64,000 bases of DNA from the NCBI RefSeq assembly GCF_030534335.1, contig NZ_CP130565.1, forward strand, positions 1,819,501 to 1,883,500, read 5' to 3'. Positions 36,808 to 46,589 of the stretch are shown one piece after another (positions within the stretch are counted from its first letter, which is position 1; every line of letters begins with the position of its first letter). Under the pieces are notes generated by a model. It searched no databases. It was not told the DNA's origin and worked only from the letters and a program-made list of their open reading frames with translations. The stretch is from Marivirga harenae. Its GTDB lineage: Bacteria > Bacteroidota > Bacteroidia > Cytophagales > Cyclobacteriaceae. Made by a program: the position numbers and the translations under genes.

Positions 36808-39118
36808 AATTAAGAAATGGCAATGGGTATTGGTCGTATTCTTTTCTGTTGCCATTATTTATTTGTTAGTTCCTTTCAGAAGACCTTATTTTTCAGTTGA
36901 CTATAGCACAGTTGTAAAATCAGATCGTGGTAGTCTTTTACATGTTTTCCTTAATGAGAATGAACAATGGTTTTTGCCTCCTGACACCTCTGCTATACCC
37001 CAAAAACTTGAAACAGCTGTACTTCTATATGAAGACCAGGATTTCTACTCACATTTTGGTATTGATTTCGGAGCAGTTTTTCGTGCAATCAATCAAAATA
37101 TAAAAGCAGCTAGAATTGTGAGCGGGGCGAGCACTTTAACCATGCAAGTGGTTCGCTTAAAACATCAGAACAAAAGGAATTTCTTTTACAAAACTCTGGA
37201 AGCCATCGAGGCGATAAAGCTGAATTTACACTATTCTAAAGAGGAAATTCTCAGAATGTATTTGCAGCACGCCCCCTATGGTGGTAATGTAATTGGTTAC
37301 CAGACGGCAACACACAAATTCTTCGGTAAACAAATTAAATCTCTCACTTGGAGTGAAGCTGCTACCTTGGCTGTACTTCCAAATGCACCTGGACTAATTT
37401 ATCCTTCAAAAATCAATAATAAGTTAATAGAAAAGCGAAATTCTTTATTGAAAAAGCTTTATGAAAAGGAATGCATAGATAAGCTTACTTATGAATTAAG
37501 TACTTTGGAAGCTGTTCCTGATGATTTCATACCCTTTAAAAGTTCGGCCCCTCATGCGGCTTCGTTTTTAAAGACTCAGTATCCTAATCGAAAAATATTA
37601 CACACTACAATAGACGAGAAGCTACAAAAGAGATCAAACCTTATTGCTCAGAAATATAAAGAGTTATATGAAGAGGATGGAATTACTAGCCTCTCCTTCG
37701 CAATTTCAGATTCGAAAACAGGTGAAATCAAAGCTTATGTAGGCTCCCCGGATTTTTATGATAATGCAAATAAAGGACAAGTGGACGGTGTGTTGGCGCA
37801 TAGGTCAAGCGGCAGTGTTCTAAAACCTTTTCTATATGCCTTAGGCATGGATGAAGGAATGATTATCCCTGAAACTTTTATCAGAGATCTTCCGACTTAT
37901 TTTGATGGCTTTTCACCTAATAATGCGAATGAAGATTTCCAAGGTGTGGTGACGGCCAAAGAGGCTTTGGTTAAATCCCTTAATATACCTGCTGTTCGTT
38001 TGCTTAATGGCTATGGTTTATTCCAGTTCTACAGTTTTCTTAAAGAAGCCGGAGTAAGTAGCTTATTTCGGTCCGCTGATGAATACGGTTTGCCATTAAT
38101 ACTTGGAGGAGCAGAAGTAAGTGTGTGGGATATGGTCAGACTCTATAGGGGGCTGGCCAATGAGGGCAAATTCTCAGATAATATTATTTTAAAAGAGCAA
38201 GTAGGGAAATCTCAGGAAAGTGCCCAGTTGATAAGCGCAGGCAGTACTTATTTGACTCTCGATATGCTAAAAGACTTAAAGCGACCAGGTAGTGAATATT
38301 TTTGGCAGAAATTTGATAATTCTAGAGAGTTCTCGTGGAAAACAGGAACTAGCTATGGACATAAAGATGCTTGGGCAGTTGGTTTAAATCCTGATTATAC
38401 CATAGCTGTTTGGGTGGGAAATTTCGATGGAGAAAGTAATAAGAATTTAAACGGGGCGAATTCTGCTGGCCCTATTCTTTTTGATCTTTTGGAAGCACTT
38501 CCGTCCGACTCTCAAAATGAATGGTTTGAGTTCAATGAAGTGGACTTTCAAAAACTTGAGATTTGTGCTATTTCAGGATTTAGGTCATCGCAGAATTGCA
38601 AGGAAACGGAGCTTGTTAATGCACCTTACAATATGAAATCAATGAAAAGTTGTGACTACCATCAGACGAAATATTTAAATCGTCAATTGGATTTGCAGAC
38701 TTGTTCAGCCTGTTGGGATCAATTAGGTGCAGTTCCAACTAAAGTATTGGAATATCCTGCAGATATTGCTTATTATCTAAGAAAAAAAGGGACTTTTGTT
38801 GAGGCAATACCTCCGCATAATCCTGAATGCACTAGATATAAAGCGGAAAATAGCAGTAGGATAATCTATCCCAATATGGATGCTAAATTATTTCTCCCCG
38901 TTGATTTTAATGGCAAATTGCAAAAGGTCATTTGTAAAGTGGGTCACACGACTTCCGTTAAAAAAGTCTATTGGTACCTTAATGAAGTTTTTCTGGGAGA
39001 AACTGATCGACAGCACAAAATGGCTGTTCAATTTAATTCGGGATGGAATGAGCTTAAAATAGTAGATGATTTAGGGGGAGAAGATACCCAGAAAGTTTTT
39101 GCTGTAGTGAGAGATTGA
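36788..39118 (+). CDS. pbpC: Penicillin-binding protein 1C
   Basis: This is a 776-residue bifunctional peptidoglycan synthase. An N-terminal membrane anchor (about 12-30) is followed by the glycosyltransferase domain (about 50-225) with EDQDFYSHFGID and the SGASTLTMQ motif. The transpeptidase domain has SGSVLKPF (SxxK), SLN in KSLNIPAV and KTGTS. A C-terminal BiPBP_C beta domain (about 685-776) confirms the 1C type. It begins 20 bases inside the alpha-2-macroglobulin gene, so translation is coupled. The Cys-rich segment near residue 640 (CDYHQTK, CSACW) lies between the transpeptidase and the C-terminal domain and resembles a small metal or disulfide knot. Confidence 0.94.
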   Translation: MLKAWIKIKKWQWVLVVFFSVAIIYLLVPFRRPYFSVDYSTVVKSDRGSLLHVFLNENEQWFLPPDTSAIPQKLETAVLLYEDQDFYSHFGIDFGAVFRAINQNIKAARIVSGASTLTMQVVRLKHQNKRNFFYKTLEAIEAIKLNLHYSKEEILRMYLQHAPYGGNVIGYQTATHKFFGKQIKSLTWSEAATLAVLPNAPGLIYPSKINNKLIEKRNSLLKKLYEKECIDKLTYELSTLEAVPDDFIPFKSSAPHAASFLKTQYPNRKILHTTIDEKLQKRSNLIAQKYKELYEEDGITSLSFAISDSKTGEIKAYVGSPDFYDNANKGQVDGVLAHRSSGSVLKPFLYALGMDEGMIIPETFIRDLPTYFDGFSPNNANEDFQGVVTAKEALVKSLNIPAVRLLNGYGLFQFYSFLKEAGVSSLFRSADEYGLPLILGGAEVSVWDMVRLYRGLANEGKFSDNIILKEQVGKSQESAQLISAGSTYLTLDMLKDLKRPGSEYFWQKFDNSREFSWKTGTSYGHKDAWAVGLNPDYTIAVWVGNFDGESNKNLNGANSAGPILFDLLEALPSDSQNEWFEFNEVDFQKLEICAISGFRSSQNCKETELVNAPYNMKSMKSCDYHQTKYLNRQLDLQTCSACWDQLGAVPTKVLEYPADIAYYLRKKGTFVEAIPPHNPECTRYKAENSSRIIYPNMDAKLFLPVDFNGKLQKVICKVGHTTSVKKVYWYLNEVFLGETDRQHKMAVQFNSGWNELKIVDDLGGEDTQKVFAVVRD

Positions 39119-39250
39119 TTTCAGTATTTTATCATTCTATTTCAGTATTTAAAGAACTTTCCGATATTTTGTAAATCAAGCTGGCAATAGGTTTTTCAAT
39201 CGTTTTGGTCGCTGTACCTTCGCATGTCAGAGAAACAAAACCCTAATAGA

Positions 39251-39724
39251 ATGAAAATGAGAGTTTTTGCAACCGTAATATTGTCTGTATTGGCTACGGC
39301 CGTTTTTGCACAGCAACAAATGCCAATGCCACAACAAGAAGTTTCAACAGACTTTAGTGATCAGGAGATTGAGACCTTTGTGGAAGCCAACTTGGATGTC
39401 ACTAAAGTACAACAAGCAGCAGAGAAGGAGGCTATGGGAATCATCAAAGAAAATGATTTAGAATTAGAAAGATTTAACGAGATTGTAGCTATCCAGCAGG
39501 GGCAATCTGATGAAGAGGCAAGCCCTGAAGAAATGAAAGCCTTTAATGCTGCAGCTCAGGAAATTATGGCTAATAACCAAGAAACGCAGTCAAAAATGCT
39601 TTCAGCATTGGAAAAACATGATATTAGCCAAGAAAAATACCAACAAATCATGATGGCCTATCAACAAGATGAAGACTTTAGAAAGAAAGTTGATACGGTC
39701 GTTCAAGCTAAATCCAAAGGATAG
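39251..39724 (+). CDS. DUF4168-type exported protein
   Basis: This is a 157-residue protein from the ATG at 39251, which starts directly at the signal peptide (MKMRVFATVILSVLATAVFA). An in-frame ATG at 39224 would add nine polar residues and was rejected. The mature protein is helical, acidic and rich in Gln and Met, with the FSDQEIETFVEANLDVTKVQ pattern of DUF4168 proteins and a second similar helix pair near the C-terminus. The location is probably periplasmic; the role is unknown. A strong 15-base-pair terminator hairpin follows 19 bases after the stop. Confidence 0.8.
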   Translation: MKMRVFATVILSVLATAVFAQQQMPMPQQEVSTDFSDQEIETFVEANLDVTKVQQAAEKEAMGIIKENDLELERFNEIVAIQQGQSDEEASPEEMKAFNAAAQEIMANNQETQSKMLSALEKHDISQEKYQQIMMAYQQDEDFRKKVDTVVQAKSKG

Positions 39725-39743
39725 AAGCAGATTTTTTTTCATA

Positions 39744-39779
39744 AAAAAGCCATTCATTACTAAAAATGAATGGCTTTTT
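39744..39779. terminator. Bidirectional terminator
   Basis: AAAAAGCCATTCATT (39744-39758) and its exact complement (39765-39779) form a 15-base stem with a 6-base loop. The A run on one side and T run on the other make it work for both the DUF4168 gene (+) and the convergent gene at 39803 (-). Confidence 0.88.
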
Positions 39780-39802
39780 AGTGTTTTTATTTGATAATTT
39801 TT

Positions 39803-40159
39803 CTAATTATCACCAATTGTAAAATCCTTATCTCTGCTTAATTTGACCTCGTAGTCAAATCTCCATTTGCCTTTATATTTAGAATTCCACACTAAAATCT
39901 GACCTTTTTTATCCGGAAGTTCTAATTCAAAAGTGCCGTCCATTTGTGGGACCGTGCCAATTCTGTGAACTTCAACAATCATATTGGTATTGATCCCGTT
40001 TTTATTATTTTTTTGAAATGTTATGTGCCCTAGCATATAAGTTTTCCCGTCAGCTTTTTTTTCAAACTTATATTTTACCATAAAGTCCTTGTTTTGTGCG
40101 GTATGTGGGTACTCAGTTTGAAAAATGATAAGGCTAAATAAGATAATTAAGAATTTCAT
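39803..40159 (-). CDS. Small exported hypothetical protein
   Basis: This is a 118-residue product from the ATG at 40159, which begins with a signal peptide (MKFLIILFSLIIFQ). An ATG at 40186 would add nine residues before it and is less likely. The mature part is a small all-beta sequence, with GTFELELPDKKGQILVWNS resembling the transthyretin-like (carboxypeptidase-regulatory) fold used as a surface-binding module in Bacteroidota. It lacks a lipobox, so it should be periplasmic or secreted. No named family is recognised. It ends against the shared terminator and lies after the DUF4221 gene on the same strand. Confidence 0.6.
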   Translation of the reverse strand: MKFLIILFSLIIFQTEYPHTAQNKDFMVKYKFEKKADGKTYMLGHITFQKNNKNGINTNMIVEVHRIGTVPQMDGTFELELPDKKGQILVWNSKYKGKWRFDYEVKLSRDKDFTIGDN

Positions 40160-40276
40160 GTGTACAAGTTTATTTTCAAAGGTCACATGGAATAGTCAAA
40201 ATTCAAAAGCCTAGCTATCTAACCTTCAATGACCTGTTATATTCATTTCGGTTGGTATGCAGGGTTTATGACTATT

Positions 40277-41428
40277 TCATGGTGTTGCATTTTTAAGTTT
40301 AAACAGATCAAAAGAAAATTCGCTATCATCTTCTTTTTCGTATTGATTATTATTGAAAAGATGGAGTCCCTCCTTATTTATGAAGGTGATGCCAAATGAA
40401 TACTTTTTAGCATTTATAGGGCTCTCCCCAACTATTTCAAAGTCTTTATTTAAAATAATAATGGAAGCGTTTTTACCTAATGTGCTTCTATCGGCAAATT
40501 TATCAGTGGGATTGTAAACAAAGCGATAATAGACCTTTCTCCATCTGTCATATTTAAAGCCTGAATAAAAGCCCTGTTTTGCCTGCAATCTAAAAGTTCT
40601 TTCATCATCATTATAAACCTCATTGGCTAAGGGTTTTAAGGTGTTCATTTCCGATGAGCCGGCAAAGTGCTGTGTCTTATTACCTTGAGCATCTATAACA
40701 TAAATATATTCATCATTTGGGAAGCTCATGATGATATTTTTATTTACCTCGTTAAAAATAGGAATTGCTTGTCTATAACTATGTTTATCCCAAAAGCCTT
40801 CATCGTATTTCTCAGATAAATTGTATTGAGTGCCAAAAGCTTTCCTATCAATATCAAATTCTATCATACCATAATCTGAAGAGGTAGCATTTTCCATAGG
40901 AGAAGGGGAAGTTGGAAAGTACAGCGTTCCCTCGTTAAAGTATGCTGGATGGCCTCCGTCCGCAAATATAAAATGCATGTCACCAAGGCTAATGTCATAT
41001 TTATCTATATTATTTCCAGCAGAATCTACAAGATAAATTTGTTGGGGTAATGGATCAAACAGGAAAATAGAATCAAAATTGTGCATATGGGCATAGTTTA
41101 TACTTTTTGGAACTGCATTTGGCCCTTTAAAATCATAATGGATTTCATGCAGTAAATCCTGCGATTTCAAATCATAGATGGAAGTATATTTTCTGTGAGA
41201 ATGGAAGAATAGCAAATATTGAGGATTGTGATTTGGATATACTTGTACTCCTCTTGTGTAGGCGGTTTTATGGTTTTCTAGATTGAAATTTAGGGAATTT
41301 TGTATTTCTAAGGTAAAATTGGCCTTTTGGTTTTCTGTTTTTTGATAAGAGTTTTGGCAGGATGAATTTAGAATGCATATAAAAATCGTGAAAAGGAATG
41401 CTAACTGATTTTTAGTGAATCTTATCAT
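40277..41428 (-). CDS. DUF4221-family lipoprotein
   Basis: This is a 383-residue lipoprotein with lipobox LNSSC (Cys24). The mature part shows repeated strand-turn patterns with the layout of a six-bladed beta-propeller. The conserved YDRWRKVYYRFVY stretch is one I associate with the Bacteroidota DUF4221 family. A second, divergent member lies at 53896-55029 in this window. The function is unknown, and members are usually single genes. A TAnnTTTG box lies 55-62 bases upstream. The gene faces away from dnaK, with 186 bases between them that include the dnaK terminator. Confidence 0.72.
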   Translation of the reverse strand: MIRFTKNQLAFLFTIFICILNSSCQNSYQKTENQKANFTLEIQNSLNFNLENHKTAYTRGVQVYPNHNPQYLLFFHSHRKYTSIYDLKSQDLLHEIHYDFKGPNAVPKSINYAHMHNFDSIFLFDPLPQQIYLVDSAGNNIDKYDISLGDMHFIFADGGHPAYFNEGTLYFPTSPSPMENATSSDYGMIEFDIDRKAFGTQYNLSEKYDEGFWDKHSYRQAIPIFNEVNKNIIMSFPNDEYIYVIDAQGNKTQHFAGSSEMNTLKPLANEVYNDDERTFRLQAKQGFYSGFKYDRWRKVYYRFVYNPTDKFADRSTLGKNASIIILNKDFEIVGESPINAKKYSFGITFINKEGLHLFNNNQYEKEDDSEFSFDLFKLKNATP

Positions 41429-41482
41429 ATTTTATATGATAAAGGGGGCTGTATCTGTTTGTATAAATATATTTAATGTTAG

Positions 41483-41490
41483 CAAACATA
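41483..41490 (-). promoter_or_regulatory. Possible -7 box for the DUF4221 gene
   Basis: The minus strand reads TATGTTTG, a perfect TAnnTTTG match, giving a leader of roughly 48 bases. No well-spaced -33 element is seen. Confidence 0.35.
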
Positions 41491-41554
41491 AAAATTCAAT
41501 ACAAATTTTAACTAAAAAAGAAAGAGTATTTATTTAGTTATGGGTTACTTCGAC

Positions 41555-41588
41555 AAAAAAAAGCCCCTCAGATATCTCTAAGGGGCTC
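41555..41588 (-). terminator. dnaK terminator
   Basis: On the minus strand AGCCCCT and AGGGGCT pair, extended inward to about 11 base pairs with a 4-base loop, and are followed by eight T. It begins 27 bases after the dnaK stop. Confidence 0.88.
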
Positions 41589-41614
41589 ACACTATTACTT
41601 ATGATTATTGATTC

Positions 41615-43552
41615 TTACTTAGAATCTTTATTATCATCATCATTTACTTCTTCATATTCCACGTCATCTACGCTATCGCCACTTTCGCCTTCTGCTTGTT
41701 GCCCAGCGTCTCCGCCTGGCTGTCCTTCAGCACCACCGGCTGCTTGTTGCGCTTGGTAAATCTCCTGCGAAGCCGCTTGCCATGCAGTGTTCAATGCTTC
41801 CATTGTGCTGTCAATCGCTTCAACATCTTGACTGCTGTGTGCCTCTTTCAATTTGGTTAAAGCATCGTTGATGGCCGTTTTGTTGCCTTCAGAAAGCTTG
41901 TCTCCAAATTCTTTCATTTGCTTCTCAGTCTGGAATATTAAAGAGTCAGCTTGATTGATTTTGTCAATCTTCTCTTTCTCTTTTTTATCGGTTTCAGCAT
42001 TTGCTTCCGCCTCTTTTCTCATTTTCTCGATTTCCTCTTCGGACAATCCTGAAGAAGCCTCGATTCTGATTTTCTGTTCTTTTCCTGTTCCTTTATCTTT
42101 AGCAGATACATTCAAGATACCGTTAGCATCAATGTCGAATGTTACTTCAACTTGAGGTACACCTCTTGGTGCTGGCGGAATTCCATCTAAGTGGAATCTA
42201 CCGATTGAACGGTTATCTTTTGCCATTGATCTTTCACCCTGCAATACATGGATTTCCACTGAAGGCTGATTATCAGAAGCAGTACTAAAAGTTTCTGACT
42301 TCTTAGAAGGAATCGTTGTATTTGATTCGATCAACTTTGTCATTACTCCACCCATGGTTTCAATACCTAATGACAATGGAGTTACATCTAATAATAATAC
42401 GTCTTTAACCTCACCAGTTAATACTCCACCTTGAATCGCAGCACCAATTGCTACAACCTCATCAGGGTTTACTCCTTTAGAAGGCTTTTTGCCAAAGAAT
42501 TTTTCAACTTCTTCCTGAATTCTTGGAATACGGGTTGAACCTCCAACCAAGATTACTTCATCAATCTCAGAATTTGATAAACCTGCATCTTCTAAAGCTT
42601 TCTTAACAGGAGCCATTGATCTTTTCACTAAGTCGTCAGCCAATTGCTCGAATTTTGAACGGCTTAATTTTCTTACCAAGTGCTTTGGCACGCCATCTAC
42701 TGGCATGATATAAGGCAAATTCACCTCTGTTTCAGTAGAACTTGATAACTCAATTTTAGCTTTCTCGGCAGCTTCTTTCAATCTTTGCAAGGCCATTGGG
42801 TCTTGCTTTAAATCGATACCTTGCTCTTCCTTAAATTCGTTTGCTAACCAGTTGATAATTACCTGATCGAAGTCATCACCACCTAAGTGTACATCACCAT
42901 TAGTTGATTTTACTTCGAAAACGCCATCACCTAATTCTAATATAGAGATATCAAAAGTACCACCACCTAGATCGTAAACGGCTATGTTTTGATCTTTATC
43001 TCTTTTGTCTAATCCGTAAGCCAAAGCCGCAGCAGTTGGCTCGTTAATAATTCTTTTTACTTCCAATCCTGCAATTTGTCCAGCTTCTTTCGTAGCCTGA
43101 CGCTCTGCATCGTTAAAGTAAGCAGGCACTGTAATTACAGCTTCTGTCACTTCTTGTCCTAAGTAATCTTCTGCAGTGGACTTCATTTTCTGAAGGATCA
43201 TTGCAGACAATTCTTGAGGTGTATAATTTCTGTCTCCTACTTTTACTCTAACTGTATCATTATTTCCAGATTCAACTTTGTAAGAAGCAATTTTTTTCTC
43301 TTCTGAAATTTCAGAAAACTTCTTACCCATAAATCTTTTCACTGATGCTATTGTGTTGGCAGGGTTTGTAATAGCTTGACGTTTTGCAGGATCACCTACT
43401 TTTCGTTCGCCTTTCCCTTCATCCAAAAATGCTACAATTGAAGGTGTAGTTCTTCTACCCTCACTGTTGGGGATGACAACGGGCTCATTACCCTCCATTA
43501 CCGCCACACAGGAGTTGGTAGTACCTAAGTCAATTCCAATAATTTTTCCCAT
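41615..43552 (-). CDS. dnaK: Chaperone protein DnaK
   Basis: This is the Hsp70 chaperone, 645 residues, acting with DnaJ and GrpE on unfolded proteins. The ATPase domain opens with [14 protein letters not shown] and carries the signature [13 protein letters not shown] and VGGSTRIP. The linker [13 protein letters not shown] leads to the substrate domain, then a helical lid and a Gly/Gln-rich tail ending in acidic residues (the EEVNDDD segment). grpE and dnaJ are not adjacent. No CIRCE element is seen upstream. Instead a sequence resembling a sigma-54 promoter lies 47-62 bases before the start. Confidence 0.97.
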   Translation of the reverse strand: MGKIIGIDLGTTNSCVAVMEGNEPVVIPNSEGRRTTPSIVAFLDEGKGERKVGDPAKRQAITNPANTIASVKRFMGKKFSEISEEKKIASYKVESGNNDTVRVKVGDRNYTPQELSAMILQKMKSTAEDYLGQEVTEAVITVPAYFNDAERQATKEAGQIAGLEVKRIINEPTAAALAYGLDKRDKDQNIAVYDLGGGTFDISILELGDGVFEVKSTNGDVHLGGDDFDQVIINWLANEFKEEQGIDLKQDPMALQRLKEAAEKAKIELSSSTETEVNLPYIMPVDGVPKHLVRKLSRSKFEQLADDLVKRSMAPVKKALEDAGLSNSEIDEVILVGGSTRIPRIQEEVEKFFGKKPSKGVNPDEVVAIGAAIQGGVLTGEVKDVLLLDVTPLSLGIETMGGVMTKLIESNTTIPSKKSETFSTASDNQPSVEIHVLQGERSMAKDNRSIGRFHLDGIPPAPRGVPQVEVTFDIDANGILNVSAKDKGTGKEQKIRIEASSGLSEEEIEKMRKEAEANAETDKKEKEKIDKINQADSLIFQTEKQMKEFGDKLSEGNKTAINDALTKLKEAHSSQDVEAIDSTMEALNTAWQAASQEIYQAQQAAGGAEGQPGGDAGQQAEGESGDSVDDVEYEEVNDDDNKDSK

Positions 43553-43598
43553 GATCTATTTATTTTTCTAATTCTAAATTCATTTTTCACAATACATA

Positions 43599-43614
43599 AC
43601 AATGGATGTGCCAA
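43599..43614 (-). promoter_or_regulatory. Sigma-54-type -24/-12 promoter candidate for dnaK
   Basis: The minus strand reads TTGGCAC, five bases, then TTGT. The sigma-54 consensus is TGGCAC-N5-TTGC, so the -24 element and the spacing are perfect and only the last base of the -12 element differs (GT for GC). Transcription would start near 43588, leaving a leader of about 36 bases. Confidence 0.45.
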
Positions 43615-43740
43615 TAAGAAATAGACTCATATTATCTGACATTATGACATTTGTGAAGTAAAATCATGGAAAATCGTCTGCTTTTATAGCTAATTGATTT
43701 TGAAAAACCTTTATTTTGTCATTCATATCAATCGTGTCCA

Positions 43741-44241
43741 ATGATTCAAAAAGAACATGAACGAATTCAAAACGATAGACATCAATTACAAATCGTAGTT
43801 ATGGCTGAAAATATCCGAACTCCTGAAAATGCAGGGATGATTATGAGATTGTCCGAGGCTTTTGGGATTGAAAAGATATATTTTGTCGGTAAACATGCCA
43901 TTGATTTGACAACTAAAGTCAAAAGAGCTTCTAGAAATACTTACAAAACCATAGAATATGAATTTGTAAATGACGGAAAAAGTGAAATTAGTTTATATAA
44001 AAATGCAGGATACCAACCGATTGCAATTGAGATTACGGAAAAGAGCAGGCCCATTTATAATCTCGCAGTTGGTCCTTTCAATAAAATATTGTTGGTTGTA
44101 GGCTCCGAAAGGCAAGGTATAACTGAGGGACTATTAAATCTCTGTCAATATCATTATCATATCCCGATGTTTGGGCAAAACTCTTCAATTAATGTGGTGA
44201 ATGCCTTGGCAATTGGCTTGTTCAAAGTAACAGAGAATTAG
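43741..44241 (+). CDS. TrmH/SpoU-family RNA methyltransferase
   Basis: This is a 166-residue SPOUT methyltransferase, which transfers a methyl group to the 2'-OH of a ribose in tRNA or rRNA. The three SpoU motifs are visible: ENIRTPENAGMIMR near residue 22, LLVVGSERQGI near 120 and INVVNALAIGLF near 151. The length is that of a bare catalytic domain, without the N-terminal substrate-binding extension of larger TrmH proteins, like TrmL. Which RNA is modified is unknown. It ends 9 bases from the end of the convergent moxR gene. Confidence 0.88.
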   Translation: MIQKEHERIQNDRHQLQIVVMAENIRTPENAGMIMRLSEAFGIEKIYFVGKHAIDLTTKVKRASRNTYKTIEYEFVNDGKSEISLYKNAGYQPIAIEITEKSRPIYNLAVGPFNKILLVVGSERQGITEGLLNLCQYHYHIPMFGQNSSINVVNALAIGLFKVTEN

Positions 44242-44250
44242 TAGAACCGA

Positions 44251-45231
44251 TTAATTTGCCTCTACTTTCTTGATTAGCTCTTCAATAATCTTTTCAATGC
44301 TCATGCCCTCAGCATCTGCTTTAAAGTTTTTTACCAAACGATGACGTAGAACTGGTACTGCAACTGCTTTCACGTCTTCAATATCTGGAGAGTATTTTCC
44401 GTTGAGCAAGGCATTGCATTTTGCTCCCTTAATCAAGAATTGAGATGCACGAGGTCCTGCTCCCCATTCCAAATATTCGTTAGTGATATTAAATGCTTTG
44501 TTGGTATTAGGTCTTGAACTATGAACTAATTGAACTGCAAATTCTATAACATTATCAGTAACAGGTACTTTATCCACTAATTTTTGAAAATAAAGGATCT
44601 CCTCTGAGGTCATCACTGCATTGACCCCTTCAAGCTCTTGTCCAGTATTTCTTACAATATCCAATTCATCTTCATAAGAAGGATAGTCCAAAGTGATATT
44701 AAACATAAAACGGTCTAGTTGAGCTTCAGGAAGAGGGTAGGTTCCTTCTTGCTCTATTGGATTTTGTGTTGCAAGTACGAAAAATGGATCTGGCAACGCA
44801 TAGGTTTCACCTGCAACGGTCACATTTTTTTCTTGCATCGATTCCAATAGTGCCGCTTGTGTTTTAGGAGGTGTTCTATTGATTTCATCTGCCAAAATTA
44901 TATTATTGAAAATCGGGCCTTTAATAAACTTAAAGTTTCGATCCTTATCTAAAGTTTCAGCTCCTATAATATCAGATGGCATTAAATCAGGAGTAAACTG
45001 AATCCTATTGAATTTCAAATTCATAGCAGAAGCTACCGTATTGATTAATAAAGTTTTGGCCAATCCTGGAACGCCTACTAAAAGACTATGAGCGTGACAG
45101 AAAAATGAACTAATAACTAATTTTATAACATCATCTTGCCCAACAATTACTTTTGAAATTTCCTTTTTTAAATTTTCGAATTTTTCATGTAAAGCATTTG
45201 CCGCTTCTACTTCATTTTCAAATTTCTCCAT
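44251..45231 (-). CDS. MoxR-family AAA+ ATPase
   Basis: This is a 326-residue MoxR ATPase. Walker A appears as GVPGLAKT (about residue 55), Walker B as ILADEINRTPPKTQAALLES, sensor 1 as FVLATQNP, and the C-terminal lid domain is complete. MoxR proteins assist assembly or metal loading of partner proteins that carry a VWA domain, but no VWA gene is present downstream here, where a convergent methyltransferase follows. It is the last gene of a cluster of four that starts at 49600, only 5 bases after the SurA-like gene, suggesting a link to envelope protein folding. Confidence 0.92.
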   Translation of the reverse strand: MEKFENEVEAANALHEKFENLKKEISKVIVGQDDVIKLVISSFFCHAHSLLVGVPGLAKTLLINTVASAMNLKFNRIQFTPDLMPSDIIGAETLDKDRNFKFIKGPIFNNIILADEINRTPPKTQAALLESMQEKNVTVAGETYALPDPFFVLATQNPIEQEGTYPLPEAQLDRFMFNITLDYPSYEDELDIVRNTGQELEGVNAVMTSEEILYFQKLVDKVPVTDNVIEFAVQLVHSSRPNTNKAFNITNEYLEWGAGPRASQFLIKGAKCNALLNGKYSPDIEDVKAVAVPVLRHRLVKNFKADAEGMSIEKIIEELIKKVEAN

Positions 45232-45236
45232 ATTGA

Positions 45237-46589
45237 TTAGTTAAGAATTTGGCAGTCTTTGTAATGATCGTCCAAAACAATGAATACATCACTTTTTGAT
45301 TCCTCAAACCACTTTGCCAATTTTTCACTTCTTTTTTTATTTAATGCAGCTTGTTTAATTTTTTGATAATCAATTCTAATATCAGCTCTATGAGGTCTTA
45401 TTCTATCTTTATAGTATAGTATTCTTACTGCTTCAGACCGGTCTTGCTGCCTGAACTCAATTGGTTTTGTAATGCTTCCGACCTCCATTGTATCAATAGT
45501 GAAGAACACATTAGGATCCAATTCATCTACAGAAATTTTGGTACCTCCCGCTTCACCTTCCATAAAATATCCTCCATTTGAAGAGGTATTCATGTCATCG
45601 GAATGTTCAGCTGCAGCTGCTTCAAATGTAATGCTATCTTTGATTATTAATGTCCTAATACTATCTAAGAAATTTATTGTTCTGTCCATATCATTCTTAG
45701 TGAATTTTGGTAAGATCAGAATATGACGAGTATTAAACTCATTTCCCCTTCTTGCTAATAACTCAATAATATGAAATCCAAAATCTGTTTCAACTGGTTT
45801 TGAAATTTCCCCTGGCTTTAGCCTTAAGGCAGTAGCTTCATACTCAGGTGCTAATTGCCCTCGTTCAAAAAAACCAATGTTACCACCAGATTGTTTTGCG
45901 CCTGGTTCCTGTGAGTATAGTCTTGCAATATCATCAAAATTCTCCCCTTCAAGAATCCTATCACGCAATCCATTCAGCCTAGCTCTAATATTGTCTTTAG
46001 CTTCTTTGCTCATGGTAGGCTTTTTTACTATCTGTCCAACTTGCACTTGTGTTGAATAAAAAGGGAGGCTATCTCTTGGGATATTGTCAAAGAAGGTTTT
46101 CACCTGTCTTGGGGTTACTTCAATGTCGGAAGTAATAGTACGTTGCATTTCGCCAATTATCATTTGCTCTCTTACATCGCCTCTGATCTCCACCTGAAAT
46201 TCTTCTAGTGTTTTGCCATAATACTCTTCTATCTTTTCTTCAGAACCTATTTGCTGCACCATCATTTTCATTCGGTTTTGAACTTGTGCATCTACTTGTG
46301 CCTCTGATACGGTAACAGAATCTATTTCAGCTTTGGCTAACATTAATTTATTAATGACAAGGTTTTCCAAAACCTCACACCTGGCTTCTGGGCTTCTAGT
46401 CATGCCACCCCTTGATAAGAAGTCTTTATAGGCAAGGGATAAATCCGATTCTAGGATAATATAATTATCAACTTTAGCTATAATTTTATCTACCACTTCT
46501 CCCTCGGATTGAGATTTAGATAATAATGGCAAAACTAAAAATGCCAATAAAAGTGCTATGGATTTATTTTTACTGATTGTAAATTTCAT
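45237..46589 (-). CDS. SurA-like periplasmic prolyl isomerase
   Basis: This is a 450-residue protein from the ATG at 46589, which directly precedes the signal peptide (SIALLLAFLVLPLLSKSQ). The upstream in-frame ATG at 46616 gives a basic extension and is unlikely. The N-terminal SurA-type chaperone region is followed by two parvulin domains: about residues 185-285 (VGQIVKKPTM ... ETDFGFHIIELL) and 290-390 (TRHILILPKF ...). It should escort outer-membrane proteins across the periplasm. It overlaps the upstream lipoprotein gene by 20 bases and precedes moxR by 5 bases. Confidence 0.88.
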   Translation of the reverse strand: MKFTISKNKSIALLLAFLVLPLLSKSQSEGEVVDKIIAKVDNYIILESDLSLAYKDFLSRGGMTRSPEARCEVLENLVINKLMLAKAEIDSVTVSEAQVDAQVQNRMKMMVQQIGSEEKIEEYYGKTLEEFQVEIRGDVREQMIIGEMQRTITSDIEVTPRQVKTFFDNIPRDSLPFYSTQVQVGQIVKKPTMSKEAKDNIRARLNGLRDRILEGENFDDIARLYSQEPGAKQSGGNIGFFERGQLAPEYEATALRLKPGEISKPVETDFGFHIIELLARRGNEFNTRHILILPKFTKNDMDRTINFLDSIRTLIIKDSITFEAAAAEHSDDMNTSSNGGYFMEGEAGGTKISVDELDPNVFFTIDTMEVGSITKPIEFRQQDRSEAVRILYYKDRIRPHRADIRIDYQKIKQAALNKKRSEKLAKWFEESKSDVFIVLDDHYKDCQILN

